64,000 nucleotides of DNA from UBA7803 sp041395905 (lineage in GTDB: Bacteria > Pseudomonadota > Gammaproteobacteria > Pseudomonadales > Azotimanducaceae), in assembly GCA_041395905.1 (NCBI GenBank), contig JAWKZP010000017.1, forward strand, positions 1 to 64,000, given 5' to 3'. Made by a program: the position numbers and the translations under genes. The notes below the pieces were generated by a model. The model had not been told where the DNA came from. It worked only from the letters and a program-made list of their open reading frames with translations, and did not search any database. Within the stretch, counting starts at the first letter, position 1, and the number at the start of each line of letters is the position of its first letter. This document shows, one piece after another, positions 33,829 to 41,634 of this stretch.

Positions 33829-35325
33829 ATGACCGCAGGCATGACCCTCAGCGACGTTCTCTGGCTGCTCGGCGCCACCCTGGCAATCACTCTGGTGGGG
33901 CACCGCCTGGCGGGACACGTCAGTGATCGCAGGGGCTTCTTTCAGGGTAACCAGTCGCTGCCCTGGTGGGCGGTATCGAGCTCGATCATCGCGACGGTGA
34001 TCAGCTCGGTGACGTTCGTCTCGGTGCCTGCGTACGTGTTCAAGCCTGGCGGCGATCTCGGCTATTTTCAGATCCTGCTCGGGCTGATGCTTGGCAAGGT
34101 GCTGACGGCACTGCTGTTTGCCCGGCCGTTCTACGAGTCCACCGGCATTCAGACCACCTACGACTACATCGGCGGACGCACTCACCCTGCCATCGGCCAG
34201 CTGTCCATGGGCCTGGGCCTGCTGCTGGCCATCATCAACGCTGCGCTCAAGGTGCTCACCGCCTCGCTGGTGCTGAATGTCGTCACCGGCTGGACGCTGT
34301 CCGGCTGCGTGCTCGGCATCACGGCGTTCGCGGCCCTGTGGAGTGCCCTGTCGGGCGTGAAGACGGTGATCTGGACCGACCTGCTGCTGTTCGTGATCTT
34401 CACCGGCGGCGCCGTGATGGCCATCTTCTGGACGGCGGACACGGTGACAATGTCGATTGCCGATGCCGTCGCCGAGCTCGACGCGCGCGCCAAGCTGACT
34501 CTGTTCGACTTCTCCGTCGATCCCGCGGTGAGCTACACCCTCTGGGCCGGGCTGATCGGGGCGTCCTTGCTGAGTCTGGCCATGGCGGCCAATCAGGGAA
34601 CCTATCAGCGCGTGCGTGCCTGCCGCAGCGTGGCCGATGCCCGCCGCGCGTACCTGTATTCGGCGATCTTCTACCTGACGCCGCTGTGCATGCTCGTGGT
34701 GGGACTGCTGATCAGCGTTTTCTATGTCGAGCACCCCCTGCCGGCCGACGTGCTGGAATCGCTCTCCAGCGAGCCGGACCGGATCTTCCCCTACTTCATC
34801 GTCACCGAGATCCCGCACGGGCTCGCGACGTTGCTGATCGCGGCGATCTTCGCGGCCGGCATCTCGACTCTGGATACGTCGCTGACCGAGGTGGCCGACG
34901 TCACCGTGAACAACCTCTACGCGCGCTACCTGCGCCCGCGCGCCAGCGAGCGCGAGTACGTGCTGGCGGGCAGGCTCAGCCTGGTGTTCTGGTCGGTACT
35001 GTTCGCCGCAACGGCATTGTTCTTTTCGCGCTTCTCCGCTGAGGGCCTGCTGGATCTCACCTTCAAGCTGCCGAACTATCTGAACGGGGCCATGCTCGCG
35101 ACGGTATTGCTGGCCCGCTTCGCCATCGGCGGCGTGTGGAGCTATCTCGCAGGGTTCGCGGCAGCCGCGATGACCGTCGCCTGGCTGGCTGCAAACGGCG
35201 TCGGGTTCTTCTGGTGGTGCCCGGCGTCCGCCCTGACTATGATCGCTACGGTGTGGGCCCTGCACCGGGGCCGACCCGAGTGGCGCGGCATCTATCATGC
35301 GCGTCCGCTGCAGGAGGAGGCATGA
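33829..35325 (+). CDS. Sodium:solute symporter (SSS/SLC5 family)
   Basis: A 498-residue inner-membrane protein with about 13 hydrophobic segments. GFFQGNQSLPWWAVSSSIIA, STGIQTTYDYIGGRTHPAIG and IFAAGISTLDTSLTEVADV are SSS-family blocks, the last carrying Ser/Thr residues of the Na2 site. It should import a small organic solute with Na+. Its TGA overlaps the next gene's ATG (ATGA), coupling it to a PrdB/GrdB-type selenoprotein. A proline- or betaine-like substrate is a tempting inference but not shown by sequence. Confidence 0.9.
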   Translation: MTAGMTLSDVLWLLGATLAITLVGHRLAGHVSDRRGFFQGNQSLPWWAVSSSIIATVISSVTFVSVPAYVFKPGGDLGYFQILLGLMLGKVLTALLFARPFYESTGIQTTYDYIGGRTHPAIGQLSMGLGLLLAIINAALKVLTASLVLNVVTGWTLSGCVLGITAFAALWSALSGVKTVIWTDLLLFVIFTGGAVMAIFWTADTVTMSIADAVAELDARAKLTLFDFSVDPAVSYTLWAGLIGASLLSLAMAANQGTYQRVRACRSVADARRAYLYSAIFYLTPLCMLVVGLLISVFYVEHPLPADVLESLSSEPDRIFPYFIVTEIPHGLATLLIAAIFAAGISTLDTSLTEVADVTVNNLYARYLRPRASEREYVLAGRLSLVFWSVLFAATALFFSRFSAEGLLDLTFKLPNYLNGAMLATVLLARFAIGGVWSYLAGFAAAAMTVAWLAANGVGFFWWCPASALTMIATVWALHRGRPEWRGIYHARPLQEEA

Positions 35326-36263
35326 GGCCACCGGTCGACTACATCGAACGTACGCGCGAGCAGTACTCGGCCCTGGGCTACCCGCCGTACGCCTGGGTCC
35401 ACAACAGCGACACGCCGCCTTTTCAGCCGCTGCGCAAGCCGCTGGAGCGTTCCCGGGTCGGTCTCGTCGCCTCGGGCGGCATCTATCGGCAGGGCCAGGT
35501 CGCTTTCCACTTCCGCGACGACTTCAGCTTCCGGGTGATCCCCCGGGACACGCCCAACAGCGAGCTGCGCGTCACCCACTTCGCCTACGACCTGACCGAC
35601 GCGCGCGCCGACCCGAACGTGGTGTTTCCCCTGGAGACCCTGCGCGAGCTGCAGCGGGCCGGGCGCATCGGCGAGTTGGGACCCAACGCCTATACCTTCA
35701 TGGGTGGAATCTACTCCGCGCGCAAGGTGCGCGACGCCCTGGCGCCGGCGATCGCCGAGAGGTTGCAGAAGGACGAGGTGGACATCGCCATCCTGGTACC
35801 TGTCTGACCCGTGTGCCATCAATCCGTTGGATTGATCGCACGAGAACTCGAACGCCGCGGCATTGCGACCCTGTGCCTGTCGAGCGCCTACTCCATCACC
35901 GCCTCGGTGAAGCCGCCGCGGGCGGTGTACGTGGATTTCCCGCTGGGCCATACGGCCGGCAAGCCGGGCGACAAGGCCCTGCAGCGGCGCATCATGATCG
36001 ATGCTCTCAACGCTCTGGAGACGATCCTGGAGCCCGGCAGCATCCGCATCCTGGATTACCGCTGGTCCGACGATGACGCCTGGAAGGACCGGGTCATGCG
36101 ACCCGCACCACGTGACTCCGGTGGCAGCGAGGGAGCGCATAGAGACGACCGCGTCGAGCGCCACGACCGGCCGCAGTACCAGACGGACGACGACCGCCTG
36201 GCGGCCGAGGCGGAACTCGCCCGCAACGGCTGTCCGAGCTGCGTGTTCCCGAAAGCGCCCTGA
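35322..36263 (+). CDS. Predicted selenoprotein, PrdB/GrdB family, with in-frame TGA as Sec162
   Basis: One frame of 314 codons is interrupted only by TGA at 35805-35807 and continues as PVCHQSVGLIARELERRGIA. Read through, the motif is U-P-V-C, matching the redox Sec/Cys site of D-proline reductase PrdB and glycine-reductase-type GrdB (PF07355). The N-terminal half has RVIPRDTPNSELRVTHFAYD and NAYTFMGGIYSARKVRDALA, and the C-terminal half has VKPPRAVYVDFPLGHTAGKP, all PrdB-like. It ends with CPSCVFPKAP, a second dithiol. A hairpin fit for SECIS begins 10 nt after the TGA. ATG overlaps the symporter stop. The family position is well supported; the substrate is unknown and no PrdA-like proenzyme is adjacent. 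Ordinary gene calling would split it into 35322-35807 and 35811-36263. Confidence 0.87.
35813..35841 (+). promoter_or_regulatory. Bacterial SECIS-like hairpin downstream of in-frame TGA
   Basis: ATCAATCC (35818-35825) and GGATTGAT (35829-35836) form a perfect 8-bp stem closed by a GTT loop. A C/C mismatch below it is followed by GTGC/GCAC (35813-35816 and 35838-35841). The upper stem begins 10 nt after the UGA, near the spacing in E. coli fdhF, and the loop starts with G-U as SelB binding needs. A bulged U as in fdhF is not evident. Coding potential is kept through the hairpin. Confidence 0.75.
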
Positions 36264-36377
36264 ATGCCCCGTTTCCTGCGCTGAGTCACAGCGCCGTCGT
36301 CGAGCAGGTCGCATCCCGGCGGCCCCTCCCCGCCTAAGCTCAGGGATCGACGAATACGCGAAACAGCGGAGGTTTCC

Positions 36378-37010
36378 ATGCGCCCGATCCTGCTCGCAGG
36401 CGTCCTCGCCGGGACGCTCGCGCTGGCCGGTTGCGCATCGACTCTCACCGAGAGTCAGTGCCTGGCCAGCGACTGGCAGACGGTAGGCTATCGCGACGGC
36501 ATTGCCGGCGTGCAGAGCTCACAGCTGCTCAATCATCAGAACGCCTGCGTGAAGCACGGGGTCGTTCCGGATCGCAACGCCTACCTCGCCGGCTGGCGCG
36601 AAGGCGTGTACCAGTACTGTCAGCCGGGCAACGGCTTCGCCGTCGGCGAGCGTGGCGCCGGTTACGCCAACGTGTGCCCGGCGGAGCTGGAAGATGCGTT
36701 CCAGGCCGCCTACCGCGAAGGCCGGCAGCTCTACGTCGCGCAGTCGGAGATCAACCAGATCTACGCCGGCATCTCGCAGCGCGAGGGACGCATTCAGTCC
36801 ATCAAGCAGGAACTGGCATCGATCACGGCAGCGATGATCAGCCCTGAGTCGACGGCGGCGGACCGCGCTGCGATGCTGCTGACGGCGAAGGATCTCGCCG
36901 AAGAGCAGGGCCGGCTGGAGGAAGAGATTCAGTCGCTGAAGGCCGAGGTGGCGTACAAGTCCGAAGAGCTGCGGGCACTGCGCACCAGCCTCGCTTCCGT
37001 GGACTACTAG
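36378..37010 (+). CDS. DUF2799-type lipoprotein
   Basis: A 210-residue protein with GGAGG upstream of ATG 36378. A lipoprotein signal (LLAGVLAGTLALAGC) has lipobox LAGC with Cys at about residue 19. YRDGIAGVQSSQLLNHQNAC and AYLAGWREGVYQYCQPGNGF are DUF2799 blocks with paired Cys. The C-terminal third is a coiled coil (residues about 130-205, rich in Glu, Lys, Leu). Predicted outer-membrane-anchored periplasmic protein of unknown role. Converges with nqrF. Confidence 0.85.
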   Translation: MRPILLAGVLAGTLALAGCASTLTESQCLASDWQTVGYRDGIAGVQSSQLLNHQNACVKHGVVPDRNAYLAGWREGVYQYCQPGNGFAVGERGAGYANVCPAELEDAFQAAYREGRQLYVAQSEINQIYAGISQREGRIQSIKQELASITAAMISPESTAADRAAMLLTAKDLAEEQGRLEEEIQSLKAEVAYKSEELRALRTSLASVDY

Positions 37011-37061
37011 TCCGCCCCTCAGCGGGCCGGTGGGCGCCAGGAAGTACCGACCGGCCTGTTT

Positions 37062-37080
37062 CGGCGGCGCACGGCCGCCG
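37062..37080. terminator. GC hairpin between convergent DUF2799 and nqrF genes
   Basis: CGGCGGC and GCCGCCG form a perfect 7-bp stem with a 5-nt loop in the 111-nt convergent gap, so it would fold in both transcripts. There is no T-tract, making intrinsic termination uncertain. Confidence 0.35.
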
Positions 37081-37121
37081 TAACCGCCTGGCAGCACCAG
37101 CCGCCGCAGTCGCCGGCGGCA

Positions 37122-38351
37122 CTAGCCGCCGAAATCGTCCAGCAGGATGTTCTCCGGCTCCACGCCCAGGTCTTCGAGCATCTTCAGCACGGCTGCCACC
37201 ATGGGCGGCGGCCCGCAGAGGTAGTACTCGCAGTCTTCCGGTGCCGGGTGATCCTTCAGATAGTTGTCGAACACCACCTGGTGAATGAAGCCGATGTGGC
37301 CCTCGAAGTTGTCCTCCGGCAGCGGATCGGACAACGCAACGTGCCACTCGAAGTTGTCGAAGTCCTTCGCCAGCTGGTCGAACTCCTCGGTGTAGAACAT
37401 CTCCCGCAGTGAGCGCGCCCCATACCAGTAGCTCATCTTGGTGGTGCGGCCCTTGCGCTTGAGTTCGTCGAAGATCTGGGAGCGCAGCGGCGCCATGCCG
37501 GCACCGCCGCCGATCCAGATCTTCTCGGCGTCGGTATCCTTGACGAAGAACTCGCCGTAGGGGCCGAACACCGTCAGCTTGTCACCCGGCTTGAGGTTGA
37601 ACACGTACGAAGACATCTTGCCCGGCGGCACGTCCATGCCCGGCGGCGGCGAGGCGATCCGGATGTTGAACTTGAGGATGCCCTTCTCTTCCGGGTAGTT
37701 GGCCATGGAGTAGGCGCGAATCGTCGGCTCGGTCACCTTGCTGTGATACTTCCACACGTCGAAGCGGTCCCAGTCGCCGTGGTACTCCTCCTCCACGTCG
37801 ATGTCCTTGTAGTCCATCTCGTAGGGCGGAATCTCCAGCTGCACGTACCCGCCGGCACGGAAGTTGACGTTGGCGCCTTCCGGCAGCTTGAGGTTGAGCT
37901 CCTTGATGAAGGTCGCGACGTTCGGATTCGACGTGACCTCGCAATCCCAGCGCTCGACCCCGATGGCATCCTCTGGCACGCGGATCTTCATGTCCTGCTT
38001 CACCGTCACCTGGCAGGAAAGCCGCCAGTTGTCGGCGATCTCACCGCGGGTGAAGTGCCCCTCTTCGGTGGAGAGAATGCTGCCGCCGCCTTCGTCGACC
38101 TGACAACGGCACTGGGCACAGGTGCCGCCGCCGCCGCAGGCGCTGGCCAGGAACACACCCTTTGAGGCCAGCGTGCCCAGCAGCTTGCCGCCCGCGGGTA
38201 CCACCACCGCCTTGCTGGGATCGCCGTTGATCTCGATGGTCACGTCACCGCTGCTGACCAGCCGCGAGCGCGCCAACAGGATCACCAGCACCAGCGACAG
38301 CACGGTCACGGTGAACATGACGACGCCCAGGAGAATCGTGGGATTAATCAT
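37122..38351 (-). CDS. nqrF: Na+-NQR subunit F (NADH dehydrogenase module)
   Basis: A 409-residue protein. One N-terminal membrane helix (ILLGVVMFTVTVLSLVLVIL) is followed by a [2Fe-2S] domain with SACGGGGTCAQCRCQV, an FAD domain with RAYSMANYPEE, and an NADH domain with IGGGAGMAPLRSQIFDELKR. Final residues are LLDDFGG, family-typical. It accepts hydride from NADH and starts electron flow through the complex. Last gene of nqrA-F; no apbE or nqrM follows, as a convergent lipoprotein gene comes next. Confidence 0.97.
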   Translation of the reverse strand: MINPTILLGVVMFTVTVLSLVLVILLARSRLVSSGDVTIEINGDPSKAVVVPAGGKLLGTLASKGVFLASACGGGGTCAQCRCQVDEGGGSILSTEEGHFTRGEIADNWRLSCQVTVKQDMKIRVPEDAIGVERWDCEVTSNPNVATFIKELNLKLPEGANVNFRAGGYVQLEIPPYEMDYKDIDVEEEYHGDWDRFDVWKYHSKVTEPTIRAYSMANYPEEKGILKFNIRIASPPPGMDVPPGKMSSYVFNLKPGDKLTVFGPYGEFFVKDTDAEKIWIGGGAGMAPLRSQIFDELKRKGRTTKMSYWYGARSLREMFYTEEFDQLAKDFDNFEWHVALSDPLPEDNFEGHIGFIHQVVFDNYLKDHPAPEDCEYYLCGPPPMVAAVLKMLEDLGVEPENILLDDFGG

Positions 38352-38363
38352 GCGACTGCTTCC

Positions 38364-38975
38364 TCAGATGTCGATGCCGCCGAACGACATGAAACACAGG
38401 CTGATCAGGCCTACGGAGATGAACGTGATGCCGAGGCCGCGCAGCCCTTCCGGCACATCGCTGTACTTGAGCTTCTCGCGCACGCCGGCGAGCACCGTGA
38501 TGGCGAACGCCCAGCCCACGCCGGCCCCGATCCCGAACACCGTGCTCTCTGCAAACGTGTAGTCACGCTCCACCATGAACAGAGACGCCCCCATGATGGC
38601 GCAGTTCACCGTGATCAGCGGCAGGAACACGCCCAGCGCGTTGTACAGAAACGGCACGAAGCGATCGAGGAACATCTCGAGAATCTGCACCATGGCCGCG
38701 ATCACGCCGATGTAGGACAGCAATCCGAGAAAACTCAGGTCCACGTCCGGGAAGCCGGCCCAGGCAAGCGCGCCCTCGCGCAGCAGGTAGTTGTACATGA
38801 GGTTGTTGATCGGCACCGTGATGCCGAGCACCACGACCACCGCGATCCCCAGGCCTATGGCCGTGGAGATCTTCTTGGAGATGGCGATGAAGGTGCACAT
38901 GCCGAGAAAGAACGTCAGTGCCATGTTCTCGATGAACACGGCCCGGATGAACAGGCCAAGGTAGTGCTCTAGCAT
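38364..38975 (-). CDS. nqrE: Na+-NQR subunit E
   Basis: A 203-residue membrane protein with six helices. EHYLGLFIRAVFIENMALTF and FFLGMCTFIAISKKIST open it, and LITVNCAIMGASLFMVERDY carries the second Cys. The two Cys (GMC and VNC) are those that hold the intramembrane iron-sulfur centre shared with NqrD. Starts at 38975, overlapping the nqrD stop by 1 nt. Homologous to RnfA/NqrD by duplication. Confidence 0.97.
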   Translation of the reverse strand: MLEHYLGLFIRAVFIENMALTFFLGMCTFIAISKKISTAIGLGIAVVVVLGITVPINNLMYNYLLREGALAWAGFPDVDLSFLGLLSYIGVIAAMVQILEMFLDRFVPFLYNALGVFLPLITVNCAIMGASLFMVERDYTFAESTVFGIGAGVGWAFAITVLAGVREKLKYSDVPEGLRGLGITFISVGLISLCFMSFGGIDI

Positions 38976-39637
38976 TACATGGCCTCCTTGTACTGCAGGT
39001 TCGGCGCGATTTCGTACTCGGCGTCCTCTACCTGCTCCTTCTTCCAGGTGCGGATGCCCCAGATGAACATGCCGATGATGAAGAATGCGCTCGGCGACAG
39101 CAGCATCAGGCCGTTGGCCACGTACCAGCCGCCGTCCGTCACCCGCGGCAGCAGCTCGTAGCCGAGCAGGGTGCCCGCGCCCAGCGGCTCACGCACCAGC
39201 GCCACCGCGATGAGAATGGCCGAATAGCCGGCCGCGGTACCGAAGCCGTCGAGTGCGGAAACCCAGGGCGGGTTCTGCATCGCAAACGCTTCCGCCCGCC
39301 CCATGACGATGCAGTTGGTGATGATCAGGCCGACGAACACGGACAGGCTCTTGGAAATGTCGTAGGCGTAGGCCTGTAGGAACTGATCCACCACGATCAC
39401 CAGCGAAGCGATGATGGTCATCTGCACGATGATGCGGATGTTGGTGGGTATCACGTTGCGCACCAGCGACACCGCCACGTTGGACATGGTGGTCACCGCG
39501 ATCACGGCGGCGCACATCACCAGCGTGGTGGACATGTTCACCGTCACCGCGAGCGCCGAGCAGATGCCCAGCACCTGCAGCGTGATCGGGTTGTTGTTCA
39601 GAATGGGATCGACCAGAACTTCCTTTGGCGTTGCCAT
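38975..39637 (-). CDS. nqrD: Na+-NQR subunit D
   Basis: A 220-residue membrane protein. LQVLGICSALAVTVNMSTTL and GLIITNCIVMGRAEAFAMQN carry the Cys (GIC and TNC) pairing with NqrE around the membrane iron-sulfur centre. FFIIGMFIWGIRTWKKEQVE is the end block. It forms part of the Na+ pathway. The ATG is 19 nt after nqrC with GAAGGGAAGCG upstream. Confidence 0.97.
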   Translation of the reverse strand: MATPKEVLVDPILNNNPITLQVLGICSALAVTVNMSTTLVMCAAVIAVTTMSNVAVSLVRNVIPTNIRIIVQMTIIASLVIVVDQFLQAYAYDISKSLSVFVGLIITNCIVMGRAEAFAMQNPPWVSALDGFGTAAGYSAILIAVALVREPLGAGTLLGYELLPRVTDGGWYVANGLMLLSPSAFFIIGMFIWGIRTWKKEQVEDAEYEIAPNLQYKEAM

Positions 39638-39655
39638 GTTCGCTTCCCTTCTCGA

Positions 39656-40462
39656 TCAGGAGGTTGCTTTGAGGTTCTCGAGGAATGGCCCGAAGCCGAG
39701 CTCTCCCGTCCAGAACCGCACCAGATTTTCCACGCCGCGGGTCGTGAGCGTTGCGCCCGACAGGGCGTCGACCTCGTGCGCCGCGGCTTCGCTCCCCTCG
39801 GGTGAGCGCGACTTCACCAGGCGCACCGCCGGGTCCCCGCTGCCGTCGAACAGCTTCACCCCGGGCCATAGCGCCTTCCAGTTGGGGTTGTCCACCTCAC
39901 CGCCCAGACCCGGCGTCTCGCGCTGCGAGTAGAACCCCAGACCCGCCACCGTTTTCAGGTCGCCCTCGATGGCCAGATAGCCGTAGAGGGTGCCCCACAG
40001 GCCGTAGCCGCGCACGGGCAACACCACCCGGTCGATGCCGCCGGCCGGGTTCTCATGCAGGTACACCAGCGACACGTTCTCGCGCCGGCCGATGGTGGCG
40101 ATGTCTTCGCTGTCGCTGAGCTCCTTGGATTCCTGCGGGTCCCGTGCAGCTTTGATCGGATCGTAGCTAGCCGGATCCACCGAATCGGTGAACTCGCCGG
40201 TATCCAGATTCACCGCGCGAACCTTGAACTGCGCAAACAGCTCGTCCACACCGCGGCCCTGCGCGTCGACGTTGCTGTCTTCCGGAAGCATCCCCGCTGC
40301 GCGCAGGATGTTCTGCTTCTGGTCCAGCTCCTGGTTGAGCTTCTGCTGGGGCTTGAATACCACCGCCGCCGTGGAGACCACGATGGAGCACACCAGACAT
40401 ACTGCGACGGCGACTATCAGGATGTTGCTGAGACTGTCTTTGTTTCTCTCAGGCACGGGCAA
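39656..40462 (-). CDS. nqrC: Na+-NQR subunit C (covalent FMN)
   Basis: A 268-residue protein with one N-terminal helix (NILIVAVAVCLVCSIVVSTA) and a periplasmic domain. VDALSGATLTTRGVENLV holds the Thr that receives FMN through a phosphoester, equivalent to Thr225 in Vibrio. GLGGEVDNPNWKALWPG is conserved. The ApbE flavin transferase needed is not encoded nearby. It overlaps the nqrB 3' end by 14 nt. Confidence 0.97.
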   Translation of the reverse strand: MPVPERNKDSLSNILIVAVAVCLVCSIVVSTAAVVFKPQQKLNQELDQKQNILRAAGMLPEDSNVDAQGRGVDELFAQFKVRAVNLDTGEFTDSVDPASYDPIKAARDPQESKELSDSEDIATIGRRENVSLVYLHENPAGGIDRVVLPVRGYGLWGTLYGYLAIEGDLKTVAGLGFYSQRETPGLGGEVDNPNWKALWPGVKLFDGSGDPAVRLVKSRSPEGSEAAAHEVDALSGATLTTRGVENLVRFWTGELGFGPFLENLKATS

Positions 40463-41633
40463 GCCTCCGCTTGATGTTGCGCTGTACCACGAAATTGTCG
40501 ATCAGCGGCGCGAACAGATTGCCGAACAGGATCGCCAGCATCATGCCCTCCGGGAACGCGGGGTTGACCACGCGGATCAGCACGCACATGACGCCGATCA
40601 GCATGCCGTAGAACCAGCGCCCGCTGTCGGTCATGGCCGCCGAGACCGGATCGGTGGCCATGAAGATGGCGCCGAAGGCGAACCCGCCGAGCACCGCGTG
40701 CCACCAGAACGGCATCGCGAACATGGGGTTGCTTGAGGCCATGCTGTTGAACAGCAGCGAGGTCGCCACCATACCGATGGCCACCCCGGCAACGATGCGC
40801 CAGGCCGCGATGCGGGTCAGCATGAGAATCGCGCCGGCTATGAGTATGGCCAGCGTCGACGTTTCGCCCATGGATCCGGCCATGTCTCCCAGGAACGCCT
40901 GCACCCAGGACACCCCGTAGTCCTGGCCGAGCGCGGCGTTGCCGAGCGCAGTGGCCCGCGTGTAGCCGTCAACGGCCACCCATACGGCATCTCCGGACAT
41001 CTTGGCCGGATAGGCGAAATACAGAAACGCCCGGCCGGTGAGCGCGGGGTTGAGAAAGTTCTTGCCGGTACCGCCGAATACTTCCTTGCCGATCACCACA
41101 CCGAAGATGATGCCGAGAGCGGCCATCCACAGGGGCGTGGTGGCCGGCAGGGTCAGCGTGAACAGGATGCTGGTAACGAAGAACCCTTCGTTGACCTCGT
41201 GACCGCGCTTGGACGCGAACCAGATCTCGAAGGCGATGCCGGCAGCAAACACGACGATGTAGAGCGGCAGGAAGTAGGCCAGTCCGTGCACCACGCAGTC
41301 CCAGATGCTGTTGGGGTCGTACCCGGTCAGCGGGTCGAGGATGATGGCGCGCCAGTTGCCGACGCTGGTGATTCCCAGCGACTGCATGACCTCGTTGGCC
41401 TGGTTGCCGACGAAGTAGCTGCCCACCAGCACGGGAATCCAGGCGCACATCCAGACGGTCATCATGATGCGCTTCAGATCCAGCCCGTCACGCACGTGAG
41501 AGGCGCCGGCAGTGACCTTTCCGGGCGTGTAAAGTGCCGTATCGATGGCCTCGTAGGCGGGATACAACCACTCGAATTTGCCACCCTTCTCGAATTGCGG
41601 CGCGATGCCGTCCATGAAGGAACGCAAACTCAT
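40449..41633 (-). CDS. nqrB: Na+-NQR subunit B (Na+ channel, FMN and riboflavin)
   Basis: A 394-residue membrane protein. SLRSFMDGIAPQFEKGGKFE opens it, GGTGKNFLNPALTGRAFLYF and FMATDPVSAAMTDSGRWFYG are the channel-core blocks. The covalent FMN site reads GYTRATALG; Vibrio has SGAT before the modified Thr, so Gly is replaced by Arg here while the Thr remains. GVMCVLIRVVNPAFPEGMML precedes the C-terminus. It carries the main Na+ path. Starts 2 nt after nqrA. Confidence 0.96.
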   Translation of the reverse strand: MSLRSFMDGIAPQFEKGGKFEWLYPAYEAIDTALYTPGKVTAGASHVRDGLDLKRIMMTVWMCAWIPVLVGSYFVGNQANEVMQSLGITSVGNWRAIILDPLTGYDPNSIWDCVVHGLAYFLPLYIVVFAAGIAFEIWFASKRGHEVNEGFFVTSILFTLTLPATTPLWMAALGIIFGVVIGKEVFGGTGKNFLNPALTGRAFLYFAYPAKMSGDAVWVAVDGYTRATALGNAALGQDYGVSWVQAFLGDMAGSMGETSTLAILIAGAILMLTRIAAWRIVAGVAIGMVATSLLFNSMASSNPMFAMPFWWHAVLGGFAFGAIFMATDPVSAAMTDSGRWFYGMLIGVMCVLIRVVNPAFPEGMMLAILFGNLFAPLIDNFVVQRNIKRRLARA

Positions 41634-41634
41634 C

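Noticed and set aside
33658..35331. Upstream extension of the enoyl-CoA hydratase frame
   Set aside because: The frame is open but antisense to the SSS symporter; crotonase homology starts at ATG 33657.
35805..35807. Treating TGA as a simple nonsense mutation or two separate genes
   Set aside because: The downstream half stays in the same frame with family motifs, there is no ribosome site before the GTG at 35811, the codon sits at the known Sec/Cys position, and a SECIS-like hairpin follows.
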